From an uncultured Verrucomicrobiales bacterium (GTDB lineage: Bacteria > Verrucomicrobiota > Verrucomicrobiia > Verrucomicrobiales > Akkermansiaceae), in contig CALFSW010000180.1 in assembly GCA_937916505.1 (NCBI GenBank), positions 1 through 48,607 on the forward strand: a stretch of DNA of 48,607 bases, in the 5' to 3' direction. Below, one piece after another: positions 1 to 9,393 of this stretch (positions are counted from its first letter, which is position 1; every line of letters begins with the position of its first letter). The translations under genes were made by a program, and so were the position numbers. Under the pieces are notes generated by a model, which saw nothing but the letters and a program-made list of their open reading frames with translations, had not been told where the DNA came from and did no database searches.

Positions 1-30
1 GTGCCTGTCACCTGCAAAGGCCATTAGATG

Positions 31-56
31 ATCGTCGCCCCCCCTTGGGCGGCGAT
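31..56 (+). terminator. Rho-independent terminator of an upstream gene
   Basis: A 10-bp stem (31-40 pairs with 47-56, one G-T pair) closes a 6-base loop and is followed by the T/A-rich tract tatttattt. The T-rich side lies on the + strand, so it should end a + strand transcript that enters from outside the window. The minus-strand kinase gene ends at 132, and read in that direction the hairpin has no T-run. Apart from this hairpin I see nothing in 1-131. Confidence 0.6.
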
Positions 57-131
57 TATTTATTTGAGAGCCACTCCGATGGTCGCCTCATGCAAAATCC
101 TGATGACGGAAACATGAAAAAATTAGTGGTT

Positions 132-2714
132 TCACTTCACTCCCATCTCAGCAAGCCGAGTCACCGCCCAATGATATCCTTCACGGATCTCGAGATTAGC
201 TCCTTCGTCACGGGCCAATTCCTGCCAATACATTTTGGATTCCTTGAGATATTCGACAGCTAATTCGCGCTTGTTCCGGAGATCCGCCGAGTGACCCAAA
301 TCTCCGCAAAGATAGGCGAGCGACTTTCGAACTTCCGAAGGGTGTGGCCGCTTCATTTTCGTATCAAGGAGCGACTTCAATTCATCGTGTGCCGCCTCTC
401 CCATCTTCGATTCCCCATCGCTTTCACCCTGCTGCCCCATCAACCCGGAGAGTTGCCACTTCAATGAAGCGGAAAGGTATCGGGCCCCCCAGTTGTCCGG
501 GTCCTTTTCCAGCCCAACCTCAAGCGATTTAATGCCTTTCGCAAGAAGTGCCTTTGCTTCCGTTGTCCGTCCTTCATCCCGAAGCGCGGTGGCAATGATT
601 CCCTGCTGGGCAGCCAGGTCATTCACGACCCGAAAATCATCCGGCATCTTTGCCTGAATTGCAGAAAGTTTTGCGACGTTTTGACGAGCCAATTTCTCCG
701 AATCAAAGGTATCTCCCTGCTGCCAAAGAGAAATCGCCTTGGCCGCATTCGCCGAGGAAATCTGGTAGAGTAGTTCCGCGGAAGGATGCTCTTGCTTTTC
801 AGCCAAAGCGGTAAAAGAGGCCACCGCTTCGCCTCGAAGTTTCGCCGCGTTTTGGGGCGACCCCTCGCCTTCGGCAGCTAAGGCGGCAGAAAGATAACGA
901 CGCCCTATCATGAGGCAAATCGCAGGGTTTTCAGGATGGAGCTCTTCCAATTCCTTAAAATCCTTCAGGCTGTCGAGATAGCTCGCCAAGGCCTTTTCCC
1001 CGTCGCCCTTTGCCTCCCACATGCGGGCTTTCACAAGATGAAGAGCTGACGTCGCTCGCAGCCTTCGTGACTCATCGCCATTCCAGGCCTTTGCAATGAT
1101 TGGTTCGATCGCCACTATCCGGGCTTCAAGATCGGAAGTGTTTTTCCTGGAAGCCAATAGTAGGGAGCGGAGTTTTGATCGCGCCGTTTGAGCCTCGGTC
1201 AACCCGCCGCTTTGGAGAGCCTCATTGAGAAACTTTTCCCCTTCATCCAGGTTGCCCGTTGCCAGAGCAAGTTCGGCCTTCCTAAGGCGAAGAACTGCAG
1301 CCTGTTCCTTCAAGGCAGGCCTATTCGCCATCCCTTCGAGTTGCTCAGCCACTTCCTTGAGAAGCAATCCCAGTCGCTCTTGTCGCCCTTCAAGAACCGG
1401 CAGCCCTTCAATCCCTTCCTCCAGAAGCCAGGCAAAAAGTTTTTCGTTGGTAATCTGGGCCGAAATCAATTCCTCCCGAGCCTTGCTTTGCTCTTGGGAC
1501 AGCGCGGTTTGAATATCATCCCGCTTTTTCAGTGCGACTTCTTCCCCGTCGAGAGCCTGGTCCCGCTGATTCTCAAGATCAGTAATCGTAAAATCCGAGA
1601 CCTCTCGATAATCTTTAAACTGGGTCGCCGCGGACTCACTCTCCTCCATTCGAAGATGCTGGGTATATCCCCACCCCGCCCCTAGCCCGGCTGCAATGAG
1701 TGAGGCCAGAGCAAACCTTCGATGGGCCTTGCCGCGTTTTTTGTCGGCGAGATTCCGGGCTGTAATCAATCGCAAATTCTCCTCCTCAGCGGCCAGATCC
1801 ACTTCAACGGTTTCGAAGTAGCGGGAGACCTCCCGCATGTCTCCAGGGCGTCCCATCGGGTCGAGAGTAAGACAGAAATTGATCATCTCCCGCCGCCTCG
1901 CTTCCCGGTCATCAACTGGCCCGGTCGGCCAGGAAACAGAAGCATTCTCCTCCAGTCTCGCCGCGATTCCTGCGTGATCAGCCTCAATACTAAACTGCTG
2001 CTGGGTTCCCGGCTCGGGACTCACCGAATCAAAAATTTCGTGACACCGCGGAAAAACACCGGCCAACAATCGATAGGAGATCACGCCAAAAGCATAGACA
2101 TCCCAGCGATACCCCGCCTCCTCGGTATATCCATCTGGATGACGAAGTTGCTCCGGCGGCGCATACAGCAGGGCGTCGCTGTATCCGAGACGATGAACTC
2201 CGGGCATCAGCCCACTGGCATAATCCGCCACCAAGGGGCCTCCGTTGGCGCCAAGGAAAATGTTCCCTGGTTTGAGATTTCCATGCGCCACCTTGATGGT
2301 GTGCAGAGTGGCCAACCTGTTTGCCAACTTAAGAATGAAGGGCCACGAATACTCGTTTTCCTGATAGTCTTTAAGGTAGGTTTGCAAGGTACGTGGCCGG
2401 AACTGGGCAATTTCTCCTTCAAGCCGTTCCGCCATCAGCGGCATCACAATGCACCCGGGTCGTGCATCCAACGCCTGGGCTACAACCGGGACTGTCACAT
2501 CCTGCGCTCCGCCATCCATGACCCGGGTCATCCGACTTGCCAGCAGGTTCGAGTTGGATGCCATGCTGTCGAACACCTTGACGGCACAAAGAGTGCCATC
2601 CTCACGCTGCGCTTCGTAGACGACACCGGCAGTTCCCACGCCGATCTCGGCGAGGATTTGGTAACCTTCGATTTGTGGGGGCTCCATGGGGGGGATTTCG
2701 GGGGAGATATTCAC
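132..2714 (-). CDS. Membrane Ser/Thr kinase-like protein (probable pseudokinase) with TPR-rich C-terminus
   Basis: The N-terminal ~300 residues have a Hanks-type kinase fold: glycine loop GVGTAG (25-30), the ATP-anchoring lysine in AVKVF (K46), APPE (185-188) and DVYAFG (205-210). The catalytic loop reads HGNLKPGN (144-151), so the HRD arginine and the catalytic aspartate are replaced by Gly and Asn. DFG reads DYA (164-166). The metal ligands N151 and D164 remain. Nucleotide binding is therefore plausible but normal phosphotransfer is doubtful. A single membrane helix lies at about 333-350. The remaining ~500 residues are helical, with a coiled coil and then TPR-like repeats, probably outside the membrane. 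The start used is GTG; an ATG at 2687 (nine codons later, MEPPQIEGY) is equally possible. The gene is divergent from the DUF1501 cluster across a 107-bp gap. Kinase fold is sure; loss of activity is inference. Confidence 0.9.
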   Translation of the reverse strand: MNISPEIPPMEPPQIEGYQILAEIGVGTAGVVYEAQREDGTLCAVKVFDSMASNSNLLASRMTRVMDGGAQDVTVPVVAQALDARPGCIVMPLMAERLEGEIAQFRPRTLQTYLKDYQENEYSWPFILKLANRLATLHTIKVAHGNLKPGNIFLGANGGPLVADYASGLMPGVHRLGYSDALLYAPPEQLRHPDGYTEEAGYRWDVYAFGVISYRLLAGVFPRCHEIFDSVSPEPGTQQQFSIEADHAGIAARLEENASVSWPTGPVDDREARRREMINFCLTLDPMGRPGDMREVSRYFETVEVDLAAEEENLRLITARNLADKKRGKAHRRFALASLIAAGLGAGWGYTQHLRMEESESAATQFKDYREVSDFTITDLENQRDQALDGEEVALKKRDDIQTALSQEQSKAREELISAQITNEKLFAWLLEEGIEGLPVLEGRQERLGLLLKEVAEQLEGMANRPALKEQAAVLRLRKAELALATGNLDEGEKFLNEALQSGGLTEAQTARSKLRSLLLASRKNTSDLEARIVAIEPIIAKAWNGDESRRLRATSALHLVKARMWEAKGDGEKALASYLDSLKDFKELEELHPENPAICLMIGRRYLSAALAAEGEGSPQNAAKLRGEAVASFTALAEKQEHPSAELLYQISSANAAKAISLWQQGDTFDSEKLARQNVAKLSAIQAKMPDDFRVVNDLAAQQGIIATALRDEGRTTEAKALLAKGIKSLEVGLEKDPDNWGARYLSASLKWQLSGLMGQQGESDGESKMGEAAHDELKSLLDTKMKRPHPSEVRKSLAYLCGDLGHSADLRNKRELAVEYLKESKMYWQELARDEGANLEIREGYHWAVTRLAEMGVK

Positions 2715-2821
2715 AAAAAAAATCAGAAAAGTCCAGCATCCCGGAACTTCAGTTTTTTTCCTAAAGAACTGATTAAAGAACCCGTAAGGCTGCGTAAATT
2801 AGCTAGCAATATTCAAGCCCC

Positions 2822-4153
2822 ATGAAAGAACCCTGCCCCGGAAACCCCTTTGCCAATGACTTCTCCCGTCGTGGCTTCCTTCACGTCGGCCTTCTCGGAG
2901 GTCTCGGTCTCACTCTTCCCCAGTTCCTCCGCATGGAGGCCCAGGGCGCTCAAAAGAACTACAAGACCCGCGAGGGCGTCGCTCAGTCGGTGATTCAGAT
3001 CTTCCTGCCCGGCGGCATGGCTCATCAGGAATCCTGGGATCCCAAGCCATACGCCCCTACCGAATACCGCGGCCCCTTTGGCACCGTCAACACCTCCATC
3101 AAGGGAATCAAGTTCAGCCAATACCTTAAACACACTGCCAAAATCGCCGACAAGATGACCATCATTCGGTCGATGGCCCATGGCGAGGCCGCCCACGAGC
3201 GGGGCACTCACAACATGTTCACCGGTTACAAGCCTTCACCGGCTCTGGAGTATCCCTCCATGGGTTCGGTAGTCTCGCACGAGCTGGGACCCCGGAACAA
3301 CCTTCCGCCCTACGTCTGCGTCCCTTCAGTGCCAAACGAGTTTGCCAATTCAGGCTACCTTTCCTCCGCTTTCGGACCTTTCGCCATCGGGTCCGAGCCC
3401 TCACGGGGTGATTTTAAAGTCCGGGACCTCAACATGCCCGGCGGAGTCGATGAAAAGCGTTTCAACCGCCGCCGAAACCTCCTCGAAACGGTCGACCACC
3501 ACTTCAAGACACTTGAAGAATCGGATGCCCTGGATTCGATGGATGCCTTTTACCAACACGCCTACAAGCTCATCTCATCCCAAGAGGCGCGCGAGGCATT
3601 CAACCTCAAGGCGGAGCCCGAAGCTGTTCGCAAGCGCTACGGGATGAATACCCCTGGCCAGAGAATGCTCCTTGCCCGACGTCTCGTCGAAGCCGGAACG
3701 CGTTTCGTCTCTCTGACTGCCGGTGGCTGGGATCACCACGACAATATCAAAAACGGGATCCAACAACAGCTTCCTCCTGTCGACCAGGCCATTGCAGCTC
3801 TGATTTCAGATCTTGACGAACGCGGGCTCCTCGACTCCACCCTCGTCATGATCACCTCGGAATTCGGCCGCACGCCCAAGATCAACGCCACAGGTGGCCG
3901 CGATCACTGGCCGCGTGTTTTCTCCGTTGGTCTCGCCGGCGGCGGAGTTCATCGCGGACTGGTTCACGGCACCTCGGACGCCCTCGGCGGTGAACCTGAG
4001 GAGGATATGGTTGGCATCGATTCCCTTGCCAAGACGGTCTACAATCAGTTGGGGATCACGGCCGACAAGGAACTTATGGCACCGGGTGACCGGCCCATCG
4101 AGATCGTGGATGGGGGCCGCGTCGTCGACGAGCTTCTCGCCAAGAAAGCTTAA
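2822..4153 (+). CDS. DUF1501 family protein, Tat-exported
   Basis: The N-terminus carries a twin-arginine signal (SRRGFLHVG, residues 15-23, then a Gly/Leu-rich stretch), so the protein should be exported folded through Tat. The body matches DUF1501, a family with an alkaline-phosphatase/sulfatase-like fold. Typical pieces are LPGGMAHQESWDPKP near residue 63, an internal GGWDHHDNI and the C-terminal TSEFGRTPKIN followed by GGRDHWP. The length of 443 residues is usual. The biochemical function of the family is not established. It is first in a four-gene + strand run, with 12 bp to the PPC-domain gene. DUF1501 genes are commonly paired with DUF1549/DUF1553 genes in Planctomycetes and Verrucomicrobia, as here. 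Confidence 0.92.
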   Translation: MKEPCPGNPFANDFSRRGFLHVGLLGGLGLTLPQFLRMEAQGAQKNYKTREGVAQSVIQIFLPGGMAHQESWDPKPYAPTEYRGPFGTVNTSIKGIKFSQYLKHTAKIADKMTIIRSMAHGEAAHERGTHNMFTGYKPSPALEYPSMGSVVSHELGPRNNLPPYVCVPSVPNEFANSGYLSSAFGPFAIGSEPSRGDFKVRDLNMPGGVDEKRFNRRRNLLETVDHHFKTLEESDALDSMDAFYQHAYKLISSQEAREAFNLKAEPEAVRKRYGMNTPGQRMLLARRLVEAGTRFVSLTAGGWDHHDNIKNGIQQQLPPVDQAIAALISDLDERGLLDSTLVMITSEFGRTPKINATGGRDHWPRVFSVGLAGGGVHRGLVHGTSDALGGEPEEDMVGIDSLAKTVYNQLGITADKELMAPGDRPIEIVDGGRVVDELLAKKA

Positions 4154-4165
4154 AATATTCCTATT

Positions 4166-6592
4166 ATGATTCGCTCCTTTTTGCTTTTTTTCGTCACCTC
4201 TCTATTCGCTTCGGCCTTTACCCCCAGCCTCTCGCGGGTGGAGCCGCGTGGCGGAAAACGAGGCACCGAAGTCAAAATCACCCTGCTTGGAGAGCGTCTT
4301 TACGAACCCCAGGAGATCCTCCTGTATCACAAGGGAATCACCGTGAAATCCCTCACCAAGGGAAAGGATCATAAAAGCGCCACCGCAGTTCTCGTCATCG
4401 CACCGGATGCTCATCTCGGCGAGCACGCCTTGCGTCTCCGTTGCAAAGACGGCGTGAGTTACATGCGCACTTTTTGGGTGGGTCAGTTTCCCACTGTCAT
4501 GGAAGCCCGCACCGAGGATCGCAAAATAGACCTCAACAACACCTTTGCCGAACCTCAAAAGGTGGATCTCAACATCACCGTTCAGGGCGTTGCCGACTCG
4601 GAAGATGATGATTTCTATCAGGTTCAGTGTAAAAAAGGCCAGCGCCTCTCTGTCGAAGTCGAAGCAATGCGGCTTGGACGTGTCATGTTCGATCCCTATA
4701 TTGCCATCCTCGACAAGAATCGTTTCGAACTCGCCGTTAACGATGATTCCCCTTTCCTGAAGCGCGACTGCGCCGCTTCCATCATTGTGCCCGAGGATGG
4801 CCCCTACACCATCCTCGTTCGTGAGTCGTCTTATCAGGGGAATGCCGCCTCCCAATATCGGATGCACATCGGAACTTTCCCCCGCCCTCGCGCGATTTAC
4901 CCTCCAGCTGTAAAACCAGGTGAGGAAGTGGAATTCACCTTCATCGGTGACGCAAAGGGGCCCATCAAAAAGAAAATTAAAGTCGGAAATGAACCCTTCG
5001 CGGCCATCGCTGAATCAGACGGTCTCAGCTCCCCTTCCGGCAACCTTGTCCACGTTTCTCCTCTCAACTATCTCAACGAAACCGAGCCAAACGAGAATTA
5101 TAAAACGGCCGTTCCTCTCCAAAATGCTCCAACCGCTCCTTTTGCATTCCATGGCGTTCTTTCGAGCCCGGAGGATCAGGATTGGTTCCGCTTTCAAGCG
5201 AAGAAGGGCGAGAAGTTCCGCTTTCAAGTCCTTGCTCGCGAGCTCCGTTCTCCACTCGATAGCATCATCACGATCCGTCAGTCCGCGGACAACAAATACC
5301 TTCAAGCCAACGACGATCAAACCCAAGGCATCCCCGACAGCAGGCTCGACTTTGAGATCCCTGCCGATGGCGAATACGTTCTCAATATCCGCGACCAGCT
5401 CAAACGAGGCGGCCCTGATTTCACCTATCGTATTGAGTTGCAAAAACGAGCGCCATCTCTGGCTCTCACCCTGCCGCCCGCCGATCGTGTCGACACTCAA
5501 AAGCACAAAATGATTGAAGTCCCGCGCGGCAACCGGCTCGCCATCGCTCCCAACATCGTTCGCTCAAATATTGGCTGTGATGTCGTCTTCCATGCTCCCC
5601 AGCTCCCCAACGGCGTCACTTTTAAAACTCCCCCTGTTTCCCGCAGCCTGGGAAACTTCCCCATCCTCTTCGAAGCCAAGGCGGACGCCCCCATTGGCGG
5701 AGGTCTTTATCAATTCGAGATTGAAGATCCCAAGACGAAACTCCGTGGTCCCTTCACCGAGAAAATCTCCCACCTCTACGTCAACAACCAGGGAGATTAT
5801 CAGGTCACAAACACCAAAAAAATCTCGATCGCGGTGATCGAGGAGGCACCCTATCATCTCGAACTCTTTGCACCTCCGGTTCCTCTCGTCCGCAATGGGA
5901 CAATGACACTCAAAATCACGGCCAAGCGAGCGAAGGATTTTAAAAAGAAGATTAAAGTCCGCCTTCCGTGGAAGCCTCCCGGCATCGGAGCTCCCAGCGA
6001 AGTTGACATCCCCGAAGGTAAAAATGAAGTCACTCTTGTTCTCAACGCCAATGGCGACGCCCCGATCGGCGAGTGGAAGATGCTCGTGACCGGCGAGTCC
6101 GTCAGTGATCGGGGGGTTGTGCGTGTTTCCTCCCAATTTGTAGACGTCAAAGTCTCGGAGCGATTTGTGAATCTCTCTTTGGCCATGGCTGCCACCAACC
6201 CGGGGAAAAATACCAGCGTGATTGCCAAAGTGGAACAACTCGAAGCCTTCTCCGGGGAAGCCCGGGTCATTCTTCACGCCCTTCCCCACGGTGTCAAAAC
6301 CTCAGAAAAAATGATCACGACGAATTCCGCCGAAGTGAGTTTTCCTCTCGAAGTTGCCGAGGACGCCCGCAAGGGAAAACACAGCAACCTCTTCTGCCAG
6401 GTCATCATCACCCAAAACGGCCACCCCATTCCTCACAATGTGGGACACGGAGGAACCCTCCGTATCGATCCACCCCCTCCGGCTCCCAAGAAGAAGGCAG
6501 AGCCTGAAAATGAACCCGTCAAGGTCGTGAAAAAAGAAACGCCCAAGAAACCTCTCTCTCGTCTCGAACAACTTCGCCAATCCAACAAATGA
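4166..6592 (+). CDS. Secreted protein with two pre-peptidase C-terminal (PPC) domains
   Basis: A signal peptide (MIRSFLLFFVTSLFASAF) is followed by an IPT/TIG-like beta domain (LSRVEPRGGKRGTEVKI). Two PPC-type domains follow. The first is at about 120-235 (DDDFYQVQCKKGQRLSVEVEA, then EDGPYTILVRESSYQG). The second is at about 310-425 (NETEPNENYKTA, DQDWFRFQAKKGEKF, ADGEYVLNIRD). The C-terminal ~350 residues look like further beta-sandwich repeats and end in a Lys/Pro-rich tail. No catalytic motif is visible, so a binding or scaffold role outside the membrane is likely. Its TGA overlaps the ATG of the next gene by 4 bp, which points to translational coupling with the cytochrome/DUF1549 protein. 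Confidence 0.85.
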   Translation: MIRSFLLFFVTSLFASAFTPSLSRVEPRGGKRGTEVKITLLGERLYEPQEILLYHKGITVKSLTKGKDHKSATAVLVIAPDAHLGEHALRLRCKDGVSYMRTFWVGQFPTVMEARTEDRKIDLNNTFAEPQKVDLNITVQGVADSEDDDFYQVQCKKGQRLSVEVEAMRLGRVMFDPYIAILDKNRFELAVNDDSPFLKRDCAASIIVPEDGPYTILVRESSYQGNAASQYRMHIGTFPRPRAIYPPAVKPGEEVEFTFIGDAKGPIKKKIKVGNEPFAAIAESDGLSSPSGNLVHVSPLNYLNETEPNENYKTAVPLQNAPTAPFAFHGVLSSPEDQDWFRFQAKKGEKFRFQVLARELRSPLDSIITIRQSADNKYLQANDDQTQGIPDSRLDFEIPADGEYVLNIRDQLKRGGPDFTYRIELQKRAPSLALTLPPADRVDTQKHKMIEVPRGNRLAIAPNIVRSNIGCDVVFHAPQLPNGVTFKTPPVSRSLGNFPILFEAKADAPIGGGLYQFEIEDPKTKLRGPFTEKISHLYVNNQGDYQVTNTKKISIAVIEEAPYHLELFAPPVPLVRNGTMTLKITAKRAKDFKKKIKVRLPWKPPGIGAPSEVDIPEGKNEVTLVLNANGDAPIGEWKMLVTGESVSDRGVVRVSSQFVDVKVSERFVNLSLAMAATNPGKNTSVIAKVEQLEAFSGEARVILHALPHGVKTSEKMITTNSAEVSFPLEVAEDARKGKHSNLFCQVIITQNGHPIPHNVGHGGTLRIDPPPPAPKKKAEPENEPVKVVKKETPKKPLSRLEQLRQSNK

Positions 6593-9381
6593 AGATTCTC
6601 GCCCCCGTTCTCTTCGCCGCTCTGGCCCTTTCCGCCACGGCTTCCATCAATGAGGTCCGCGACATTTTCGAGCATTCCTGCGTCGAATGTCACAACGCCG
6701 ACAAAGACAAAGGTGATTTCCGCATGGATCTCAAAGCCCGGTTCTTTGAAGGGGGGGACTCCGGGACACCCGTTGATCTGAAGGCCCCGGAAAAATCCGA
6801 ACTCCTCCGCCGTGTTCTCCTGGAGCACGACGATGACGAGTTTATGCCTCCGTCGTCAAAAAAGAAGGAACGTCCGCCGCTCACCAAGGAAGAAATCGAC
6901 CGTCTTAAAAACTGGATTTCAAAAGGAGCTCCCTGGGACGACAAAATCACTCTGCAACACCGTGAACGCCCGGCCCCTCTCGAAGACCCGGATCAACCCG
7001 ATCCCAATCTTTCCTCAATTGCGGTCTACCCATCTTCGGTCAGCCTCGAAACCAAGCGCGACTTTCACAAGCTCATCATCCTCGCCACGGACAAGAACGC
7101 AGTCACCCGGGACGTCACTCCATCAGTGAAATTTGCGATTGCCGACGCTGCCCTTGTCCGTCTCGAAGGATCAACCCTCTTCCCTCTTAAGGATGGCGCG
7201 ACTTCGGTTAAGATCACCTTCCGCGGCAGGGAACTCACCGTTCCTGTGACCGTCAAGGGAGCCGGGGAGGATCGCCGCATCAGCTTTCAGCAGGACGTCG
7301 TTCCTGTCTTCACCGCCTCCGGTTGCAACACCGGTTCCTGCCATGGTTCCGCCCGTGGTCAGGACGGTTTCATGATTTCACTTTTTGGGTATGATCCAAA
7401 GGGCGACCACCACCGTATTACCCGTGAGCTTGCCGGCCGCCGACTCAATCTGGCAATCCCCGAGGACTCCCTTCTCCTCACCAAATCCGTCGGTTCCGTC
7501 CCACATACCGGAGGAAAGCTTTTCGAAAAAGACCACCCCTACTACGCCACCCTGCTCGAATGGATTCAAGACGGTGCCAACTACGATCCCGACGATGTTG
7601 CTCTTCCTGTCAAAATTGATGTCGAGCCCAAGCAGATCCTTCTGGAGGGAAGCGGTAAGAAAATTCCTCTCACCGTCAAAGCAACCTACTCTGACGGAAC
7701 CGACCGGGATGTTTCCACTCTTTCCAGCTACACTTCGTCCAATGATAATGCTGCGGGGATCGACGAATCCGCTGGAGTCACCACTTCGAAAGCCCAAGGG
7801 GAAGCTTTCCTCATGGCCCGTTTCCACACCTTTACCGAAGGCTCCCAAACAATCGTCATTCCGAGTGGCCTCAAATACACCCGTCCGCAGCTTCCCGAAT
7901 TCAATTACATCGACAAACACGTTCATGAGAAGCTCCACAAGCTCCGCATTATCCCCTCGGAGATTTGCAGCGATGAAGTTTTCGTGCGCCGCGTTTTTCT
8001 CGACATTGTCGGCCTCCTTCCTTCCGAGGAAGAATTGACGACTTTTATCACCGATCAAAACCCCAAAAAGCGCGAAGTCCTCGTCGACCAACTTCTTGAG
8101 CGCAAGGATTTCACCGAAATTTGGGTCATGAAATGGGCCGAACTTCTTCAGATCCGCACCACTGGCAACAACGGCAACGATGTCACCTATAAGTCTGCTC
8201 TTCTCTGGTACGAATGGCTCCGTGGCCAGATTGCCGCCAACCGACCTTTTAACGAGATCGTCCACGACCTCCTCTCCGCGACGGGAGGATCCTACGACAG
8301 CCCGGCCACCAACTTTTTTAAAGCTGAGAGCGACATTAAGAAGCTCACTGAAAACGTGGCCCAGGTCTTTATGGGAACCCGCATCCAGTGTGCCCAATGT
8401 CACAACCACCCCTTTGACCGCTGGACCATGGATGACTACTATGGCTTCGCTTCCTTCTTCACGGGCGTGAAACGCAAGCGTGGTGAAGATCCCACCGACA
8501 TGATCGTTTACGACGGTGGCGGCGAGATCCAGCACCCCGTGACCAAGCAAAATGCTGTTCCGACTTTCCTTGGCGGTGGGCTTGCCGATGTAAAAGGCAC
8601 CACTCGCCGCAAGGCCATGGCACAATGGCTCACCAAACCCGGCAATCCCTGGTTCGCCCGCAATACTTCAAACATCATCTGGTCCCACTTCTTCGGCATT
8701 GGCATCGTTGATCCCGTCGATGACGTCCGGGTTTCAAATCCCGCAACCAATCCGGCGTTACTCGAAGCCCTGGGTCAAAAGTTCACCGGGTATAACTTCG
8801 ACATGAAAAAGCTCGTTCGGGACATCTGCACCTCGCGCACCTATCAGCTTTCAACGCAGGCCAACGAAACAAATGCCGCCGACACCAATAACTTCGCCAA
8901 ATCGCGTATTCGCCGGCTCCGTGCCGAGGTTCTCCTCGACACCTTCGCACAGGTCACTGACACGCCGAACAAATTCCGGGGACTGCCACTGGGTGCACGT
9001 GCCGTGAACATCGCCGATGGAAACACCTCCACCTACTTCCTCACCACCTTCGGTCGCGCCACCCGCAAGACCGTGTGTTCGTGCGAAGTCAAAATGGAGC
9101 CCAATCTTTCCCAGGCTCTCCACCTTCTAAATGGTGATTCCGTCACCAACCGAATCACTCGCGGCAGAGTCCTCAACAAATTGATGGAGCAGAAAATGGC
9201 TCCAGGGGAAATCGTAAAGTCGCTTTACCGCCGAACCCTCAGCCGCAACCCGACCGAGGCCGAAATTTCGAAACTCAATCACGCTCTCGCTGAAGCCAAG
9301 GACCCCAACGAAACACGCCTCGTCCTCGAGGATATCTTCTGGGCGCTCCTTAACTCGAAGGAGTATCTCTTTAACCATTAA
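6589..9381 (+). CDS. Planctomycete-type cytochrome c / Ig-like / DUF1549-DUF1553 protein
   Basis: After a signal peptide, the haem motif CVECH starts at C31, followed by the N-terminal cytochrome-like segment (DKGDFRMDL, and FMPPSSKKK near 85). An Ig-like (BIG2-type) portion follows, interrupted by CNTGSCHG (C246, C251, H252), a spaced CX4CH motif usual in this family. DUF1549 covers about 440-640 and contains a third motif, CAQCH (C601-H605) in QCAQCHNHPFDRW. DUF1553 covers about 670-920 (NPWFARNTSNIIWSHFFG, TSRTYQLS, RRLRAEVLLDTFA). The length of 930 fits the family. The role is unknown; it is exported, probably haem-carrying, and probably works with the DUF1501 partner. The start is ATG, overlapping the upstream TGA. 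Confidence 0.92.
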   Translation: MKILAPVLFAALALSATASINEVRDIFEHSCVECHNADKDKGDFRMDLKARFFEGGDSGTPVDLKAPEKSELLRRVLLEHDDDEFMPPSSKKKERPPLTKEEIDRLKNWISKGAPWDDKITLQHRERPAPLEDPDQPDPNLSSIAVYPSSVSLETKRDFHKLIILATDKNAVTRDVTPSVKFAIADAALVRLEGSTLFPLKDGATSVKITFRGRELTVPVTVKGAGEDRRISFQQDVVPVFTASGCNTGSCHGSARGQDGFMISLFGYDPKGDHHRITRELAGRRLNLAIPEDSLLLTKSVGSVPHTGGKLFEKDHPYYATLLEWIQDGANYDPDDVALPVKIDVEPKQILLEGSGKKIPLTVKATYSDGTDRDVSTLSSYTSSNDNAAGIDESAGVTTSKAQGEAFLMARFHTFTEGSQTIVIPSGLKYTRPQLPEFNYIDKHVHEKLHKLRIIPSEICSDEVFVRRVFLDIVGLLPSEEELTTFITDQNPKKREVLVDQLLERKDFTEIWVMKWAELLQIRTTGNNGNDVTYKSALLWYEWLRGQIAANRPFNEIVHDLLSATGGSYDSPATNFFKAESDIKKLTENVAQVFMGTRIQCAQCHNHPFDRWTMDDYYGFASFFTGVKRKRGEDPTDMIVYDGGGEIQHPVTKQNAVPTFLGGGLADVKGTTRRKAMAQWLTKPGNPWFARNTSNIIWSHFFGIGIVDPVDDVRVSNPATNPALLEALGQKFTGYNFDMKKLVRDICTSRTYQLSTQANETNAADTNNFAKSRIRRLRAEVLLDTFAQVTDTPNKFRGLPLGARAVNIADGNTSTYFLTTFGRATRKTVCSCEVKMEPNLSQALHLLNGDSVTNRITRGRVLNKLMEQKMAPGEIVKSLYRRTLSRNPTEAEISKLNHALAEAKDPNETRLVLEDIFWALLNSKEYLFNH

Positions 9382-9393
9382 TTATCAGGACCG

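Noticed and set aside
1722-2825. 367-codon frame opposite the kinase-like gene
   Set aside because: It covers the kinase domain in antisense and runs into the DUF1501 start; shadow.
7378-8625. 415-codon frame opposite the DUF1549/DUF1553 gene
   Set aside because: Antisense to conserved haem and DUF motifs; shadow.
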